Part shown: one piece after another, positions 40,476 through 47,743 of the stretch
Layout: every line of letters begins with the position of its first letter
Position numbering within the stretch: position 1 is the first letter of the stretch
Assembly: GCF_002407605.1 (NCBI RefSeq)
Contig: NZ_NXGV01000001.1
Location: 1,509,324 to 1,573,323, forward strand
Length of the DNA: 64,000 nt
Direction of reading: 5' to 3'
Source: Marinobacter sp. ANT_B65
GTDB lineage: Bacteria; Pseudomonadota; Gammaproteobacteria; Pseudomonadales; Oleiphilaceae
Notes under the pieces: generated by a model
What the model saw: the letters and a program-made list of their open reading frames with translations, nothing else
Databases searched by the model: none
Told to the model about the DNA's origin: nothing
Made by a program: the position numbers and the translations under genes

Positions 40476-41195
40476 TTAATCCTGGCCGGAGAAGGCACCG
40501 ATCAGGTGAAGCAGGCTCACAAACAGGTTGTAAATATTCAGATACAGGCCGGTTGTGGCCATGATGTAGTTGGTTTCACCACCGTTAACGATACGGCTGG
40601 TGTCATACAGAATGAAACCCGACATCAGGAACACGATCGCTGCACTTATAGCGAGGCTGATTGCAGTAACCTCTATGCCGAACATTCCTGCAACCATGGT
40701 GCCCAGGGCTGCAACCAGCACGACCACCAGACCGGCAACCAGCATGCCACGCATGAAGCTGAAGTCTTTCTTGGTGGTCAGCACATAGCCAGACAGAGCG
40801 AAAAATACCAGGCCAGTTCCACCCAGCGCCTGCATAATGATCTGTCCGCCGTTAGCGAATTGCAGGTAGTACATCAGAATTGGCCCAAGGGACAGACCAA
40901 GCAGGCCAGTGAACGCAAAAACAACTGCGATACCGGCAGAACTGTTGGCCGTACGTGGCAGGACCAGCCAGATCAAGGCAAGGGCACCGAGGCTGCAGAT
41001 AAGGCTGGCGCCCTGGCCCAGACCGATGGACATGGATACACCAGCCATGACAGCACTGAATATCAGCGTCATTGCAAGCAGTGTATAAGTGTTACGCAAA
41101 ACCTTGGTAGCCGACGCACTTATTGGTGCGGTAGCGGACCCACGGGCAATCATGCCGTTGCGGTTCTGCTGAACATTGTACTGTCTGTTTTGCAT
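40476..41195 (-). CDS. yccA: YccA-like Bax inhibitor-1 family membrane protein
   Basis: A 239-residue protein with seven hydrophobic segments and the BI-1 family C-terminal motif (G-F-I-L-Y-D-T-S-R-I-V-N-G-G, then Y-L-N-I-Y-N-L-F-V-S-L-L). E. coli YccA is an FtsH substrate and inhibitor. The start M-Q-N-R-Q-Y has GGAG 7 bases upstream; the longer frame is rejected. Its location between the tus genes and tRNA-Ser matches Pseudomonas and, for yccA-serT, E. coli. Confidence 0.9.
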   Translation of the reverse strand: MQNRQYNVQQNRNGMIARGSATAPISASATKVLRNTYTLLAMTLIFSAVMAGVSMSIGLGQGASLICSLGALALIWLVLPRTANSSAGIAVVFAFTGLLGLSLGPILMYYLQFANGGQIIMQALGGTGLVFFALSGYVLTTKKDFSFMRGMLVAGLVVVLVAALGTMVAGMFGIEVTAISLAISAAIVFLMSGFILYDTSRIVNGGETNYIMATTGLYLNIYNLFVSLLHLIGAFSGQD

Positions 41196-41391
41196 TCTGA
41201 TCTCCGGTTTAATCCAGCTTGTGTGGTTACTGGCGTCAGGCATCGAGCCTGATAAACGCCAATCACTTGGAATTAGTATCCATAATAATGTCATATTCTC
41301 AACTTTCAATCATTTACGACACGAAAGTCTCCGTCAGATTCCATTAAAAGCCGTTAATGTAAAAAAAATGCTGTGTGTTCTTTCCAGGGCG

Positions 41392-41419
41392 TTGACAGCA
41401 CAGGCAATTCCGGTATCAT
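41392..41419 (+). promoter_or_regulatory. sigma-70 promoter of tRNA-Ser
   Basis: A consensus TTGACA -35 and a TATCAT -10 (5 of 6) are separated by 16 bases, ending 34 bases before the tRNA. The C-rich discriminator after the -10 (CACACCGC) suits a stringently controlled stable-RNA promoter. Confidence 0.75.
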
Positions 41420-41453
41420 GCACACCGCTGTCGCTTGGCAGCAATGGAAAAAC

Positions 41454-41544
41454 GGTGGGCTGGCAGAGTGGCCGAATGCAGCGGTCTTGAAAACCGCCGA
41501 AGGTTTGTAGCCTTCCCGGGGTTCGAATCCCTGGCCCACCGCCA
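41454..41544 (+). tRNA. serT: tRNA-Ser (anticodon UGA)
   Basis: A 91-base class II tRNA. GGTGGGC pairs with GCCCACC in the acceptor stem, followed by the G discriminator and an encoded CCA. The anticodon arm GCGGT-CTTGAAA-ACCGC gives anticodon TGA, reading UCA and related serine codons. The long variable arm (about CGAAGGTTTGTAGCCTTCC) and T arm GGGGTTCGAATCCC are clear. Linkage to yccA matches serT of E. coli. Confidence 0.97.
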
Positions 41545-41735
41545 TTTTTCCTTCTGATCAAAGCTTAACCCCTCTTTCTGATAATTCCTTTTAGTAAAAT
41601 CTGCACCGTCGACCTCAGCAATGTCGATCAGCGTGGCTTCTTTTGATCTTCAGGCTTTAAACTCCGTGCAAGGCGCCCCATCTTCTGTTGTATAGCCAGT
41701 CCCTGAACTTATACGTCGACTCTCAGGAGAGTGTT

Positions 41736-41954
41736 ATGTCAGATGCCAAAAAAAGTAAGGATAAAGACACCGGGATTGCTGATCGCAGCGATCGGAAGTT
41801 TTCCGTTTCCACTAACCGGGGCAGTGCCAGTCATCGTGTTCGCTATGTCGAAGCGGGCGGCGCCGGAGTGGATATAGATGAGTGCACTTTTTGCGATTCG
41901 ATTCCGGACCTTTCTGACAGGCCACAGAAGCCAGAGGGTCAGGCAGGCGGCTAG
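41736..41954 (+). CDS. 72-residue hydrophilic protein with a C-T-F-C motif
   Basis: I do not recognise this gene. The ATG has CAGGAGA about 8 bases upstream. The product is highly charged, lysine/aspartate-rich at the start (S-D-A-K-K-S-K-D-K-D), with a central S-H-R-V-R-Y-V-E-A-G-G-A-G segment and an acidic C-terminal D-I-D-E-C-T-F-C-D-S that could bind a metal. There is no membrane segment or signal. A terminator-like hairpin overlaps its stop, supporting a transcript that ends here. An in-frame ATG 16 codons upstream has no ribosome site. Confidence 0.55.
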   Translation: MSDAKKSKDKDTGIADRSDRKFSVSTNRGSASHRVRYVEAGGAGVDIDECTFCDSIPDLSDRPQKPEGQAGG

Positions 41955-41964
41955 GGTGCCTGCC
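41942..41964 (+). terminator. terminator hairpin overlapping a stop codon
   Basis: GGCAGGC and GCCTGCC pair around a 9-base loop that contains the stop of the 72-residue protein gene. CGTCTTTTAT follows. Confidence 0.55.
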
Positions 41965-42027
41965 CGTCTTTTATGGGGGCTGGTCCGGCTCAGAGGCGCC
42001 GAAAACCGACGCTACTGAGCCCGGTTG

Positions 42028-43137
42028 TCAAAGATCGCGGCCTGGATAGATTGCTTCTTTTTGTTCGTCGGCTAACATCTGGCGGGCAGCAAGCGTTTCG
42101 GGTTTGTTATCTGGAGGCGTCCAGCCCTGCAGGTTTTCTTCTATCAGCTGAACCAGAGCGTCAATATGGCCAGGTGTTGCGTTCAGCGCGGTTATATAAC
42201 TGAAGCCTTCGCCACCTGCTGCCATAAAGTAGCCGCGGTTTTCTTCATCAATTTCTTCAATGGTTTCCAGGCAGTCCGACGAAAAACCCGGGCAAAACAC
42301 ATCGACTGATTTGATTCCCTGTCCCGGAAGCGCTTTGAGCGTCATATCGGTATAGGGCTTGAGCCATTCTTCCTTCCCGAAACGGGACTGGAAAGTGGTT
42401 ATGTATTCATCTTTCGTCAGTCCAAGCCGCTCTGCCAGGAGCCTTGAGGTTTTATGGCACTCGCAGTGGTATGGGTCGCCTTTAGTCAGGTATTTCAGGG
42501 GCACCCCATGATAGGACAATATCAGTTTTTGATTGCGTCCATGCTCCGACCAGTGGCTCTCAATATGCCGGGCCATTGCCTCGATATAAGGCGGATAGTC
42601 AGGGTAATGGGAAATAAAGCGCACATCCGGTATCCAGCGGCGCTTTGTGAAGTCCTGGCTTATCGCGTCGAAGGTTGATGCTGATGTAGAGCCGGAATAC
42701 TGTGGGTAAAGAGGCAATACCAACAGCTTCCTGACGCCCTGTTGCTGCATTTCTTCAAGTACCTTCGGAATAGACGGGTTGCCATAACGCATTGCAAAAC
42801 CCACGACCACATCGGGGCCATACTTCTTTTTCAGAACTTCCCGGATTCCTTCAGCCTGTCTGGCAGTATGAATCAGCAGTGGTGAGCCTTCAGGCTGCCA
42901 TACGCTGGCGTATGCTGCTGCGCTGCGTTTGGGGCGGATGCGAAGGATTACACCATGCAATATCACCCACCAAAGAGGGCGAGGTAACTCCACAACCCTT
43001 GGATCGGAAAGAAATTCCGCCAGATAGCGCCGTAATGCTGATGGGGTTGGGGCATCCGGGGTTCCAAGATTGGTTACCAGAACACCGATCCGTTCCGGCT
43101 GATTATGCCGGAAGTTCTCTGAGCCTTTGTATTGCAT
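42028..43137 (-). CDS. hemH: ferrochelatase
   Basis: Inserts ferrous iron into protoporphyrin IX, the last step of heme b synthesis. The 369-residue protein has the N-terminal V-L-V-T-N-L-G-T-P-D-A-P-T motif, the catalytic histidine in L-S-Y-H-G-V-P and the acidic metal channel D-V-F-C-P-G-F-S-S-D-C-L-E-T-I-E-E-I. Several cysteines occur, but a [2Fe-2S] cluster cannot be claimed. It stands alone on the minus strand, 42 bases upstream of the Blh-like frame. Confidence 0.96.
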   Translation of the reverse strand: MQYKGSENFRHNQPERIGVLVTNLGTPDAPTPSALRRYLAEFLSDPRVVELPRPLWWVILHGVILRIRPKRSAAAYASVWQPEGSPLLIHTARQAEGIREVLKKKYGPDVVVGFAMRYGNPSIPKVLEEMQQQGVRKLLVLPLYPQYSGSTSASTFDAISQDFTKRRWIPDVRFISHYPDYPPYIEAMARHIESHWSEHGRNQKLILSYHGVPLKYLTKGDPYHCECHKTSRLLAERLGLTKDEYITTFQSRFGKEEWLKPYTDMTLKALPGQGIKSVDVFCPGFSSDCLETIEEIDEENRGYFMAAGGEGFSYITALNATPGHIDALVQLIEENLQGWTPPDNKPETLAARQMLADEQKEAIYPGRDL

Positions 43138-43179
43138 GGGGAGATGGATCCTGAGCGTTGATCGTTTGAAGCGAAGTGT

Positions 43180-43611
43180 CTATTCCCGGTTGGCAGCCTG
43201 TTGCGCCATACGCGGAGCCAGGCCGCTCATATCGTAGCCGGCATTGCTGGCTTTGCTGAAGACTTCCTGTGCTGGAGTCGTACGGACAGCGTTCAGCGAC
43301 CAGAGTATCGTACAGCGGGTTCCAGTCCGGCAGAAGGCTAATACGGGTTTTTCGGAATTCCGGATCATTTCCCCGAAACGATCAACGTCTGCGTCAGTTA
43401 CATTTCCGGATTGGACAGGCATGTAAACCCATGTCATTCCATTTTCCCGGGCCGCAGCTTCTATGTCGGCCATTGAAGGCTGACCAAACTCTTCCTGATC
43501 CGGGCGGTTGGCTACGAGAGTTTTGAACCCCAGCCTTGCCGCCTCTGCCACATCGCCATAGCTGATCTGGGGGGTGACGGAAATTGTGTCGTCAATTTTT
43601 CGGATATCCAT
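43180..43611 (-). CDS. Blh-like/TIGR01244 sulfur transferase-phosphatase family protein
   Basis: A 143-residue protein with the DUF442 fold (a dual-specificity phosphatase relative): I-D-D-T-I-S-V-T-P-Q-I, then A-R-L-G-F-K-T-L-V-A-N-R-P-D-Q-E, and the active loop A-F-C-R-T-G-T-R-C. This is the family of the N-terminal domain of Blh, which is linked to persulfide and sulfide metabolism; the metallo-beta-lactamase (sulfur dioxygenase) domain is absent here. The start M-D-I-R-K-I is chosen over a longer frame. It lies downstream of two YeeE/YedE-type genes, as in BigR-type operons. Confidence 0.82.
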   Translation of the reverse strand: MDIRKIDDTISVTPQISYGDVAEAARLGFKTLVANRPDQEEFGQPSMADIEAAARENGMTWVYMPVQSGNVTDADVDRFGEMIRNSEKPVLAFCRTGTRCTILWSLNAVRTTPAQEVFSKASNAGYDMSGLAPRMAQQAANRE

Positions 43612-43744
43612 GGGGTTTGCTCTCCGGATTCGGTAAAAATTCGACGCTATCATCTCATAGGTGATAACGACTGTCAGAATGATACATCTGCGACTGGTCT
43701 GGCCCTGAGCCATCCTGTTTTAATCGACATCGGGGCCGGGCAGA

Positions 43745-44170
43745 TCAGGACGCAGATCTTTGGCGCTCAATCACTTCAAATATACCCATGCCGGCCACCA
43801 TAGCCACAACGAAGACAATGGCTTTGATCTCTCCCGCACCAAGAGCCACCAGTGCGGGCCCGGGGCAGAAGCCGGCGATGCCCCATCCCATACCGAACAT
43901 CAGGCCGCCTGTGACCAGGCGTTTGTCGATATGAGAAGTCTGCGGAACCTTCATGTTAAAGCCCAGAAATGAAAGCGTTCTGTTGCGGGCTACAGTAAAC
44001 GCCCCAAGGCCCACAATAATGGCTCCACCCATTACAAAAGCGAGTGATGGGTCCCAGAGGCCGGCGATATCGAGAAAACCTAGAACTTTTTCCGGATTAG
44101 CCATACCGGAAACAATAAGGCCGAAACCAAACAGTAAGCCTGCGAACAATGATGCAATAGCAGCTTTCAT
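43745..44170 (-). CDS. YeeE/YedE-family membrane protein (DUF6691, PmpB-like)
   Basis: A 141-residue membrane protein with four hydrophobic segments. The motif G-F-C-P-G-P-A-L-V-A-L-G carries the conserved cysteine of the thiosulfate-importer (TsuA/YeeE) superfamily, and the start A-A-I-A-S-L-F-A-G-L-L-F-G-F-G-L is typical. It is the half-size partner of the preceding gene (4-base gap). Transport of a sulfur compound is inferred from family and context. Confidence 0.82.
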   Translation of the reverse strand: MKAAIASLFAGLLFGFGLIVSGMANPEKVLGFLDIAGLWDPSLAFVMGGAIIVGLGAFTVARNRTLSFLGFNMKVPQTSHIDKRLVTGGLMFGMGWGIAGFCPGPALVALGAGEIKAIVFVVAMVAGMGIFEVIERQRSAS

Positions 44171-44174
44171 GATA

Positions 44175-44612
44175 TTACACTCCCAGCAGATGGCGGATGA
44201 CGAAAACGGTTACAAATCCGGCGAACATGAAGCTCAGTGTTGCGACCAGAGACCGGGGTGAAAACCGGGACAGACCACACACGCCGTGCCCGCTTGTGCA
44301 GCCGGAGCCATAACGGGTTCCGATTCCTACCAGAAGGCCCGCGATAATCAGCGAAGGGTATCCGGCCTCTATTTCAATGGGCGGTAGCTGTGCAACCAGC
44401 ATCCAAAGGGCAGGTGAGCCGATAAGTCCGGCGAGAAATGCAATTCGCCAGCCGGTATCACCAGCGGCTGGGGTCAGTAAACCACCCAGAATTCCGCTTA
44501 TACCTGCAATCCTGCCATTCAGCAGCAGAAAGCTCGCAGCAGCGAGTCCTACCAGCACTCCGCCGGCAAGTGCCGACCAGGGAGTGAAGTTACTCCAGGC
44601 AATATCTATCAT
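44175..44612 (-). CDS. YeeE/YedE-family membrane protein (PmpA-like)
   Basis: A 145-residue membrane protein. The conserved [15 protein letters not shown] motif contains two cysteines expected to handle sulfur, as in thiosulfate-importing YeeE. With the next gene it makes up one full-length equivalent. GGAGG lies 10 bases before the ATG. In Xylella and Agrobacterium these half-size proteins are encoded with Blh under the repressor BigR; no BigR gene is in this window. Confidence 0.82.
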   Translation of the reverse strand: MIDIAWSNFTPWSALAGGVLVGLAAASFLLLNGRIAGISGILGGLLTPAAGDTGWRIAFLAGLIGSPALWMLVAQLPPIEIEAGYPSLIIAGLLVGIGTRYGSGCTSGHGVCGLSRFSPRSLVATLSFMFAGFVTVFVIRHLLGV

Positions 44613-44686
44613 TCAGAAAATCCTCCGGTATGCCCTTCAGGGTGAGGCATGGGAAATTAAGTTCTATTGGCGGGCGAACCCAAAGC

Positions 44687-44701
44687 CTTATTTGGAATAA
44701 G
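44687..44701. promoter_or_regulatory. inverted repeat upstream of the PmpA-like gene
   Basis: CTTATT-TGG-AATAAG lies 75-89 bases before the gene and is followed by the nested palindrome CTTATAAG (44702-44709 region). It could be an ArsR/BigR-type operator at the promoter of the PmpA-PmpB-Blh genes. This is inference only. Confidence 0.3.
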
Positions 44702-44725
44702 CTTATAAGTGGGGGCGATAATAGC

Positions 44726-44753
44726 AAAAAAAAGCCCGGCGGGAATGCCGGGC
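44726..44753 (-). terminator. strong minus-strand rho-independent terminator
   Basis: On the minus strand GCCCGGC-N6-GCCGGGC is followed directly by eight T residues. No minus-strand protein gene ends just upstream, so it ends a non-coding or antisense transcript, or acts as an attenuator before the PmpA-like gene. Confidence 0.8.
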
Positions 44754-44826
44754 AGAGGCGTGCGAGTAGTATCCATGAAAGACTTCCAGACAAACCGGCG
44801 TCAGCAGAGACTCCGGTTACATTCAA
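44726..44826 (-). ncRNA. candidate small RNA or attenuated leader
   Basis: The 393-base gap between the PmpA-like gene and the phasin gene holds no credible protein gene. On the minus strand a TATAGT -10 (44833-44838) could start a transcript near 44826 that ends at the strong terminator about 100 bases later. The RNA would fold into a 5' hairpin (AACCGG/CCGGTT, loop 14), an unpaired middle and the terminator stem, a common small-RNA layout. The -35 region is weak. A leader of the downstream PmpA-like gene with early termination is the main alternative. Confidence 0.35.
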
Positions 44827-44840
44827 GTATTGACTATAAT

Positions 44841-44853
44841 TTGAACAGTTCAA
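44841..44853. promoter_or_regulatory. palindromic operator candidate near the phasin gene
   Basis: The exact palindrome TTGAAC-A-GTTCAA lies about 150 bases before the phasin start and just upstream of the minus-strand TATAGT. A PhaD-like TetR regulator is encoded next door, so it is a natural candidate site. A TATAGA -10 for the phasin may lie at 44888-44893. Confidence 0.4.
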
Positions 44854-45005
44854 GTTAAGGCGCCGTTCAGCTGAAAACATTTTTTCATATAGAGCCCCCT
44901 TTTATACTGCGGCCTTTGGCTGCAGGGCTTTCAGGCCGACTGAAATCAGCTGTAAGCTGTAATACAATAACGCTTCTAGCGCCTATTTTACCCAGAGGTT
45001 GTTGT

Positions 45006-45422
45006 ATGTCTGATGAGAACGAGAAAAAACCCGAAGACGACCCTCAGCTTGCGGCCAAGATAAAGGGTTCGGCCCGTCAGATATGGCTTGCAGGCCTGGG
45101 GGCTTTTACCAAGGCGGAAGAAGATACGGGAAAATTCTTTGAGCGTCTGGTTCAGGAAGGTGAGCAGTTGGAAAACAAAACCCGCGGGGCGGTCGAGAAG
45201 CAGATTCGCTCAGTAGAAGACCGCGTGGAAGAAGTTCGTGAACGGGCAACAGGAACCTGGGACAGGCTTGAGCATCTGTTTGATGAACGGGTATCCGGAG
45301 CTTTACGCCGGCTTGGGATTCATCGCAGGGAAGATATCGAAGGACTTGAGCAAAGGATAGAGGCACTTGAGGCGGAATTGTCTGCACTCCGCGAAAAAAG
45401 CAACAAAGATGAAGAAGAGTAA
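45006..45422 (+). CDS. polyhydroxyalkanoate granule-associated phasin (PhaI/PhaF-like)
   Basis: Coats intracellular polyester granules. The 138-residue protein has the phasin core S-A-R-Q-I-W-L-A-G-L-G-A-F-T-K-A followed by amphipathic helices and a C-terminal coiled coil (L-E-Q-R-I-E-A-L-E-A-E-L). It lacks the alanine/lysine-rich DNA-binding tail of PhaF, so it is PhaI-like. The ATG with AGAGG upstream is preferred to a longer frame. A PhaD-like regulator gene converges on it. No PHA synthase is in the window. Confidence 0.85.
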   Translation: MSDENEKKPEDDPQLAAKIKGSARQIWLAGLGAFTKAEEDTGKFFERLVQEGEQLENKTRGAVEKQIRSVEDRVEEVRERATGTWDRLEHLFDERVSGALRRLGIHRREDIEGLEQRIEALEAELSALREKSNKDEEE

Positions 45423-45465
45423 CCGGTCAGCACGCGGTCTCAAGTCTTCTGTAACTATCGGTCAG

Positions 45466-46095
45466 CTATAAATAATCCCGGCTGATCAGCTTCACGTGCT
45501 CCTGCTCGTTTTCAGAAAAATACGGCAGCATCAGGTGCATCATCTGATAAACACCCCGGCCGGGATCGACAGATTCCCGGTCATGAAGATGAGACAGGGT
45601 GTCAAAGGCGCTCCAGTAGCAGGCCGTAAGGGTAAGCTGCTCGCACAACGAATCCAGCTCTTCCTGTTCAATCTGCATCATGTTCTGGCGTTTCATGCTT
45701 TCACATATGTTACGAAAGGCACCGGTTTTCTTCTTCAGAAGTCGCCGGAATCGAACCTGCAGGTTTTCATAACGGGATAACACGTTCACCAGATCCTGAT
45801 ACAGAAACCGGTAGCGTGCCACTGTTTCAAATAACAGGTGCAGGAAGAAGCTCTGCTGATCCAGGCTGATGTCCACGTCTTCCGGAACTGCAAGTAAGTC
45901 CAGCATTTCCACTTCAAACCTGGTGAACAGTTCGTCGACTATGTCGCCCTTGCTTCTGAAATGGTAATACAGGTTACCCGGGCTGATATCCAGCTCATCT
46001 GAAATCAGCAGGGTAGTCACGTTGGGCTCGCCCAGGCTGTTGAACAGCGACAGGCTGGTATTGAGAATGCGGTCGCGGGTTTTTGTTTTTGTCAT
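45466..46095 (-). CDS. phaD: PhaD-like TetR-family regulator
   Basis: A 209-residue regulator. The N-terminal helix-turn-helix (T-K-T-R-D-R-I-L-N-T-S-L-S-L-F-N-S-L-G-E-P-N-V-T in short blocks, then I-S-P-G-N-L-Y-Y-H-F-R-S-K) closely resembles Pseudomonas PhaD, which activates the phasin genes and responds to a fatty-acid-derived ligand. The ligand domain has the F-L-H-L-L-F-E-T-V-A-R-Y-R-F-L-Y-Q-D-L segment of that subfamily. It starts 18 bases after xthA, so it may be co-transcribed with it, and it converges on the phasin gene. Confidence 0.8.
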   Translation of the reverse strand: MTKTKTRDRILNTSLSLFNSLGEPNVTTLLISDELDISPGNLYYHFRSKGDIVDELFTRFEVEMLDLLAVPEDVDISLDQQSFFLHLLFETVARYRFLYQDLVNVLSRYENLQVRFRRLLKKKTGAFRNICESMKRQNMMQIEQEELDSLCEQLTLTACYWSAFDTLSHLHDRESVDPGRGVYQMMHLMLPYFSENEQEHVKLISRDYL

Positions 46096-46113
46096 AGTGC
46101 GCCCGGCTCACTC

Positions 46114-46926
46114 TCAGAGTTCAAACGTTGCCCACACCGGACAGTGATCAGATGGCCGCTCCATCCCGCGAAAATCATAAGCAACACCTGCTTCACGCGC
46201 TTTTTCCAACAGGCTGTCATTTGCCATTATCAGGTCAATACGCAGGCCTCGTTTGGGCTCTCGCTCAAAACCCTTGCTGCGGTAGTCAAACCAGCTGAAT
46301 GTTTGAGCATCGTCTGGATGAAGATAGCGGAAAACATCAGTGTAGCCCCGGCTTTCAACCTTGCCGAGCCATTCGCGCTCCTCGGGCAGAAAAGAGCATT
46401 TTCCCGTGCGCAACCAACGCTTGGCATTGTCCGGGCCAATTCCGATATCTTTATCAGTTGGTGAAATGTTCATATCGCCCATGATCACCACATAACCACC
46501 CTGTTTGTTAAGTTCATCCAGGTAGGCCACAAGGTCAGCGTAGAACTTTTCTTTGGCTGGAAACTTGGTGGGGTGGTTACGGCTCTCGCCTTGAGGGAAA
46601 TACCCGTTAATGACGGTAAGCAGCTTCCCGTTTACGGTGAACTGCCCGGCAATCAGGCGGCGCTGAGCATCTTCATCGTCTCCCGGGTAACCCTTGATGA
46701 CCTGTTCAGGTTCAATGCGGGAAAGCAGGGCAACGCCGTAATGTGTTTTCTGGCCATGAAAATGCACGTGGTAACCCAGTTCACGGATAGCCTCAACCGG
46801 GAACTCTTCATCTCTTACCTTGGTTTCCTGTAAACCAATAATGTCCGGGTTATGGCTTTCAATCAGCGCTTCCAGCTGGTGCAGGCGGGTACGGATACTG
46901 TTGACGTTAAAGGACACAAACATCAT
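46114..46926 (-). CDS. xthA: exodeoxyribonuclease III (AP endonuclease)
   Basis: Base-excision repair enzyme of the EEP fold, 270 residues. Active-site segments are [34 protein letters not shown] and the final S-D-H-C-P-V-W-A. These match XthA rather than the ExoA/Nfo types. Two adjacent ATG codons are possible starts. It is the first gene of a probable xthA-phaD transcript. Confidence 0.93.
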   Translation of the reverse strand: MMFVSFNVNSIRTRLHQLEALIESHNPDIIGLQETKVRDEEFPVEAIRELGYHVHFHGQKTHYGVALLSRIEPEQVIKGYPGDDEDAQRRLIAGQFTVNGKLLTVINGYFPQGESRNHPTKFPAKEKFYADLVAYLDELNKQGGYVVIMGDMNISPTDKDIGIGPDNAKRWLRTGKCSFLPEEREWLGKVESRGYTDVFRYLHPDDAQTFSWFDYRSKGFEREPKRGLRIDLIMANDSLLEKAREAGVAYDFRGMERPSDHCPVWATFEL

Positions 46927-47010
46927 GACTGAGAAATTCTCCGGCGTGGGTTGCCGCAGAAGTTTAACACATAGAAACCAGTGCGCAGCTTTCGCTGAGG
47001 GGGTGGAGGC

Positions 47011-47564
47011 TCAGGGAATAAGCCCGCATATCGGGTAGGTGCTTACGGTATAGAGAATGGTGGCACTGTAATTCTGATCTCTATTCTCACGTACATTGGT
47101 GAGGCCCGCATAGGCCGTTAGTGCGCCCCTGCTGTTGTAGCCAAGAATGATCGGGTCCACCAGTAGTTTAAGGACAAGGCTGTCCGGTCGAATCTGTACC
47201 AGGTGATCAGCATCCACTATCTGGCTTTGTGCTGGTTCCAGCACAAAGGCGTAATCCGTTCCCCGGGTTGGTGCCAGAAACCGGAACCGGACCTGCTCGC
47301 CACGGCCAACAAGCTGTAATCGAGTTTCTTCCCGTCGAAAATCTTTTCGCTACCTTCAGTCTCGTGAACGTAGGTTACCTTATGACCTATGGGCTGAAAT
47401 ATGCCGTTATCGCAGGAACCCTCCACGCGGTGATGTTCCGCGTAGAGTGTTTTTCCATCATTGTTTTTTGCATACCCTGTAAATTTGAAAATATCTGCAG
47501 ACACCGGCGAGGCAAGGACAGCCGCACAAACCGCTACCGGAAAATATCGGGGCTGGAAGTTCAT
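47011..47564 (-). pseudogene. broken gene for an exported protein (internal deletion with frameshift)
   Basis: An N-terminal frame encodes a signal peptide (M-N-F-Q-P-R-Y-F-P-V-A-V-C-A-A-V-L-A-S then V-S-A-D) and about 80 residues to K-K-L-D-Y-S. It then runs into non-conserved sequence and stops. A second frame opens at the same place (Q-L-V-G-R-G-E-Q-V-R-F-R-F-L-A-P-T-R-G) and continues for about 105 residues to the true end (S-T-Y-P-I-C-G-L-I-P). Both parts look protein-like, so one ancestral gene appears split near 47310, probably with loss of a middle segment. The family is not recognised. The start overlaps the upstream stop in ATGA. Confidence 0.65.
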
Positions 47565-47743
47565 TGGCTGAGCTCGGGGTAAAGTGATTTGCGGATATAC
47601 AGCAGTAACGGGAATACAACCAGCCAGCCAAGGGCCAGAGCAAGAAGCGGTCCAAGCAGATCCGGATGAATTATGCAGGCGAACCATCCAGCCTGGAAAA
47701 GCATGAAATTCAATATATTACGGGTAGTTCCTGAAGTAATCAT
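47561..47743 (-). pseudogene. DUF2878-like membrane protein reduced to its two ends
   Basis: A 60-residue frame begins T-R-N-I-L-N-F-M-L-F-Q-A-G-W-F-A-C-I, the usual start of DUF2878 proteins (about 160-170 residues with several membrane segments). After 25 residues it passes straight into what looks like the family's last membrane helix (L-G-W-L-V-V-F-P-L-L-L-Y-I-R-K). Its start overlaps the cfa stop and its stop overlaps the next start, both as ATGA, so both ends seem native and an in-frame internal deletion is the simplest explanation. It could still make a small two-helix protein. Confidence 0.5.

Noticed and set aside
44590..44880. 96-codon minus-strand frame before the PmpA-like gene
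   Set aside because: It reads through the terminator hairpin, overlaps the start of the PmpA-like gene and has no ribosome site or family pattern.
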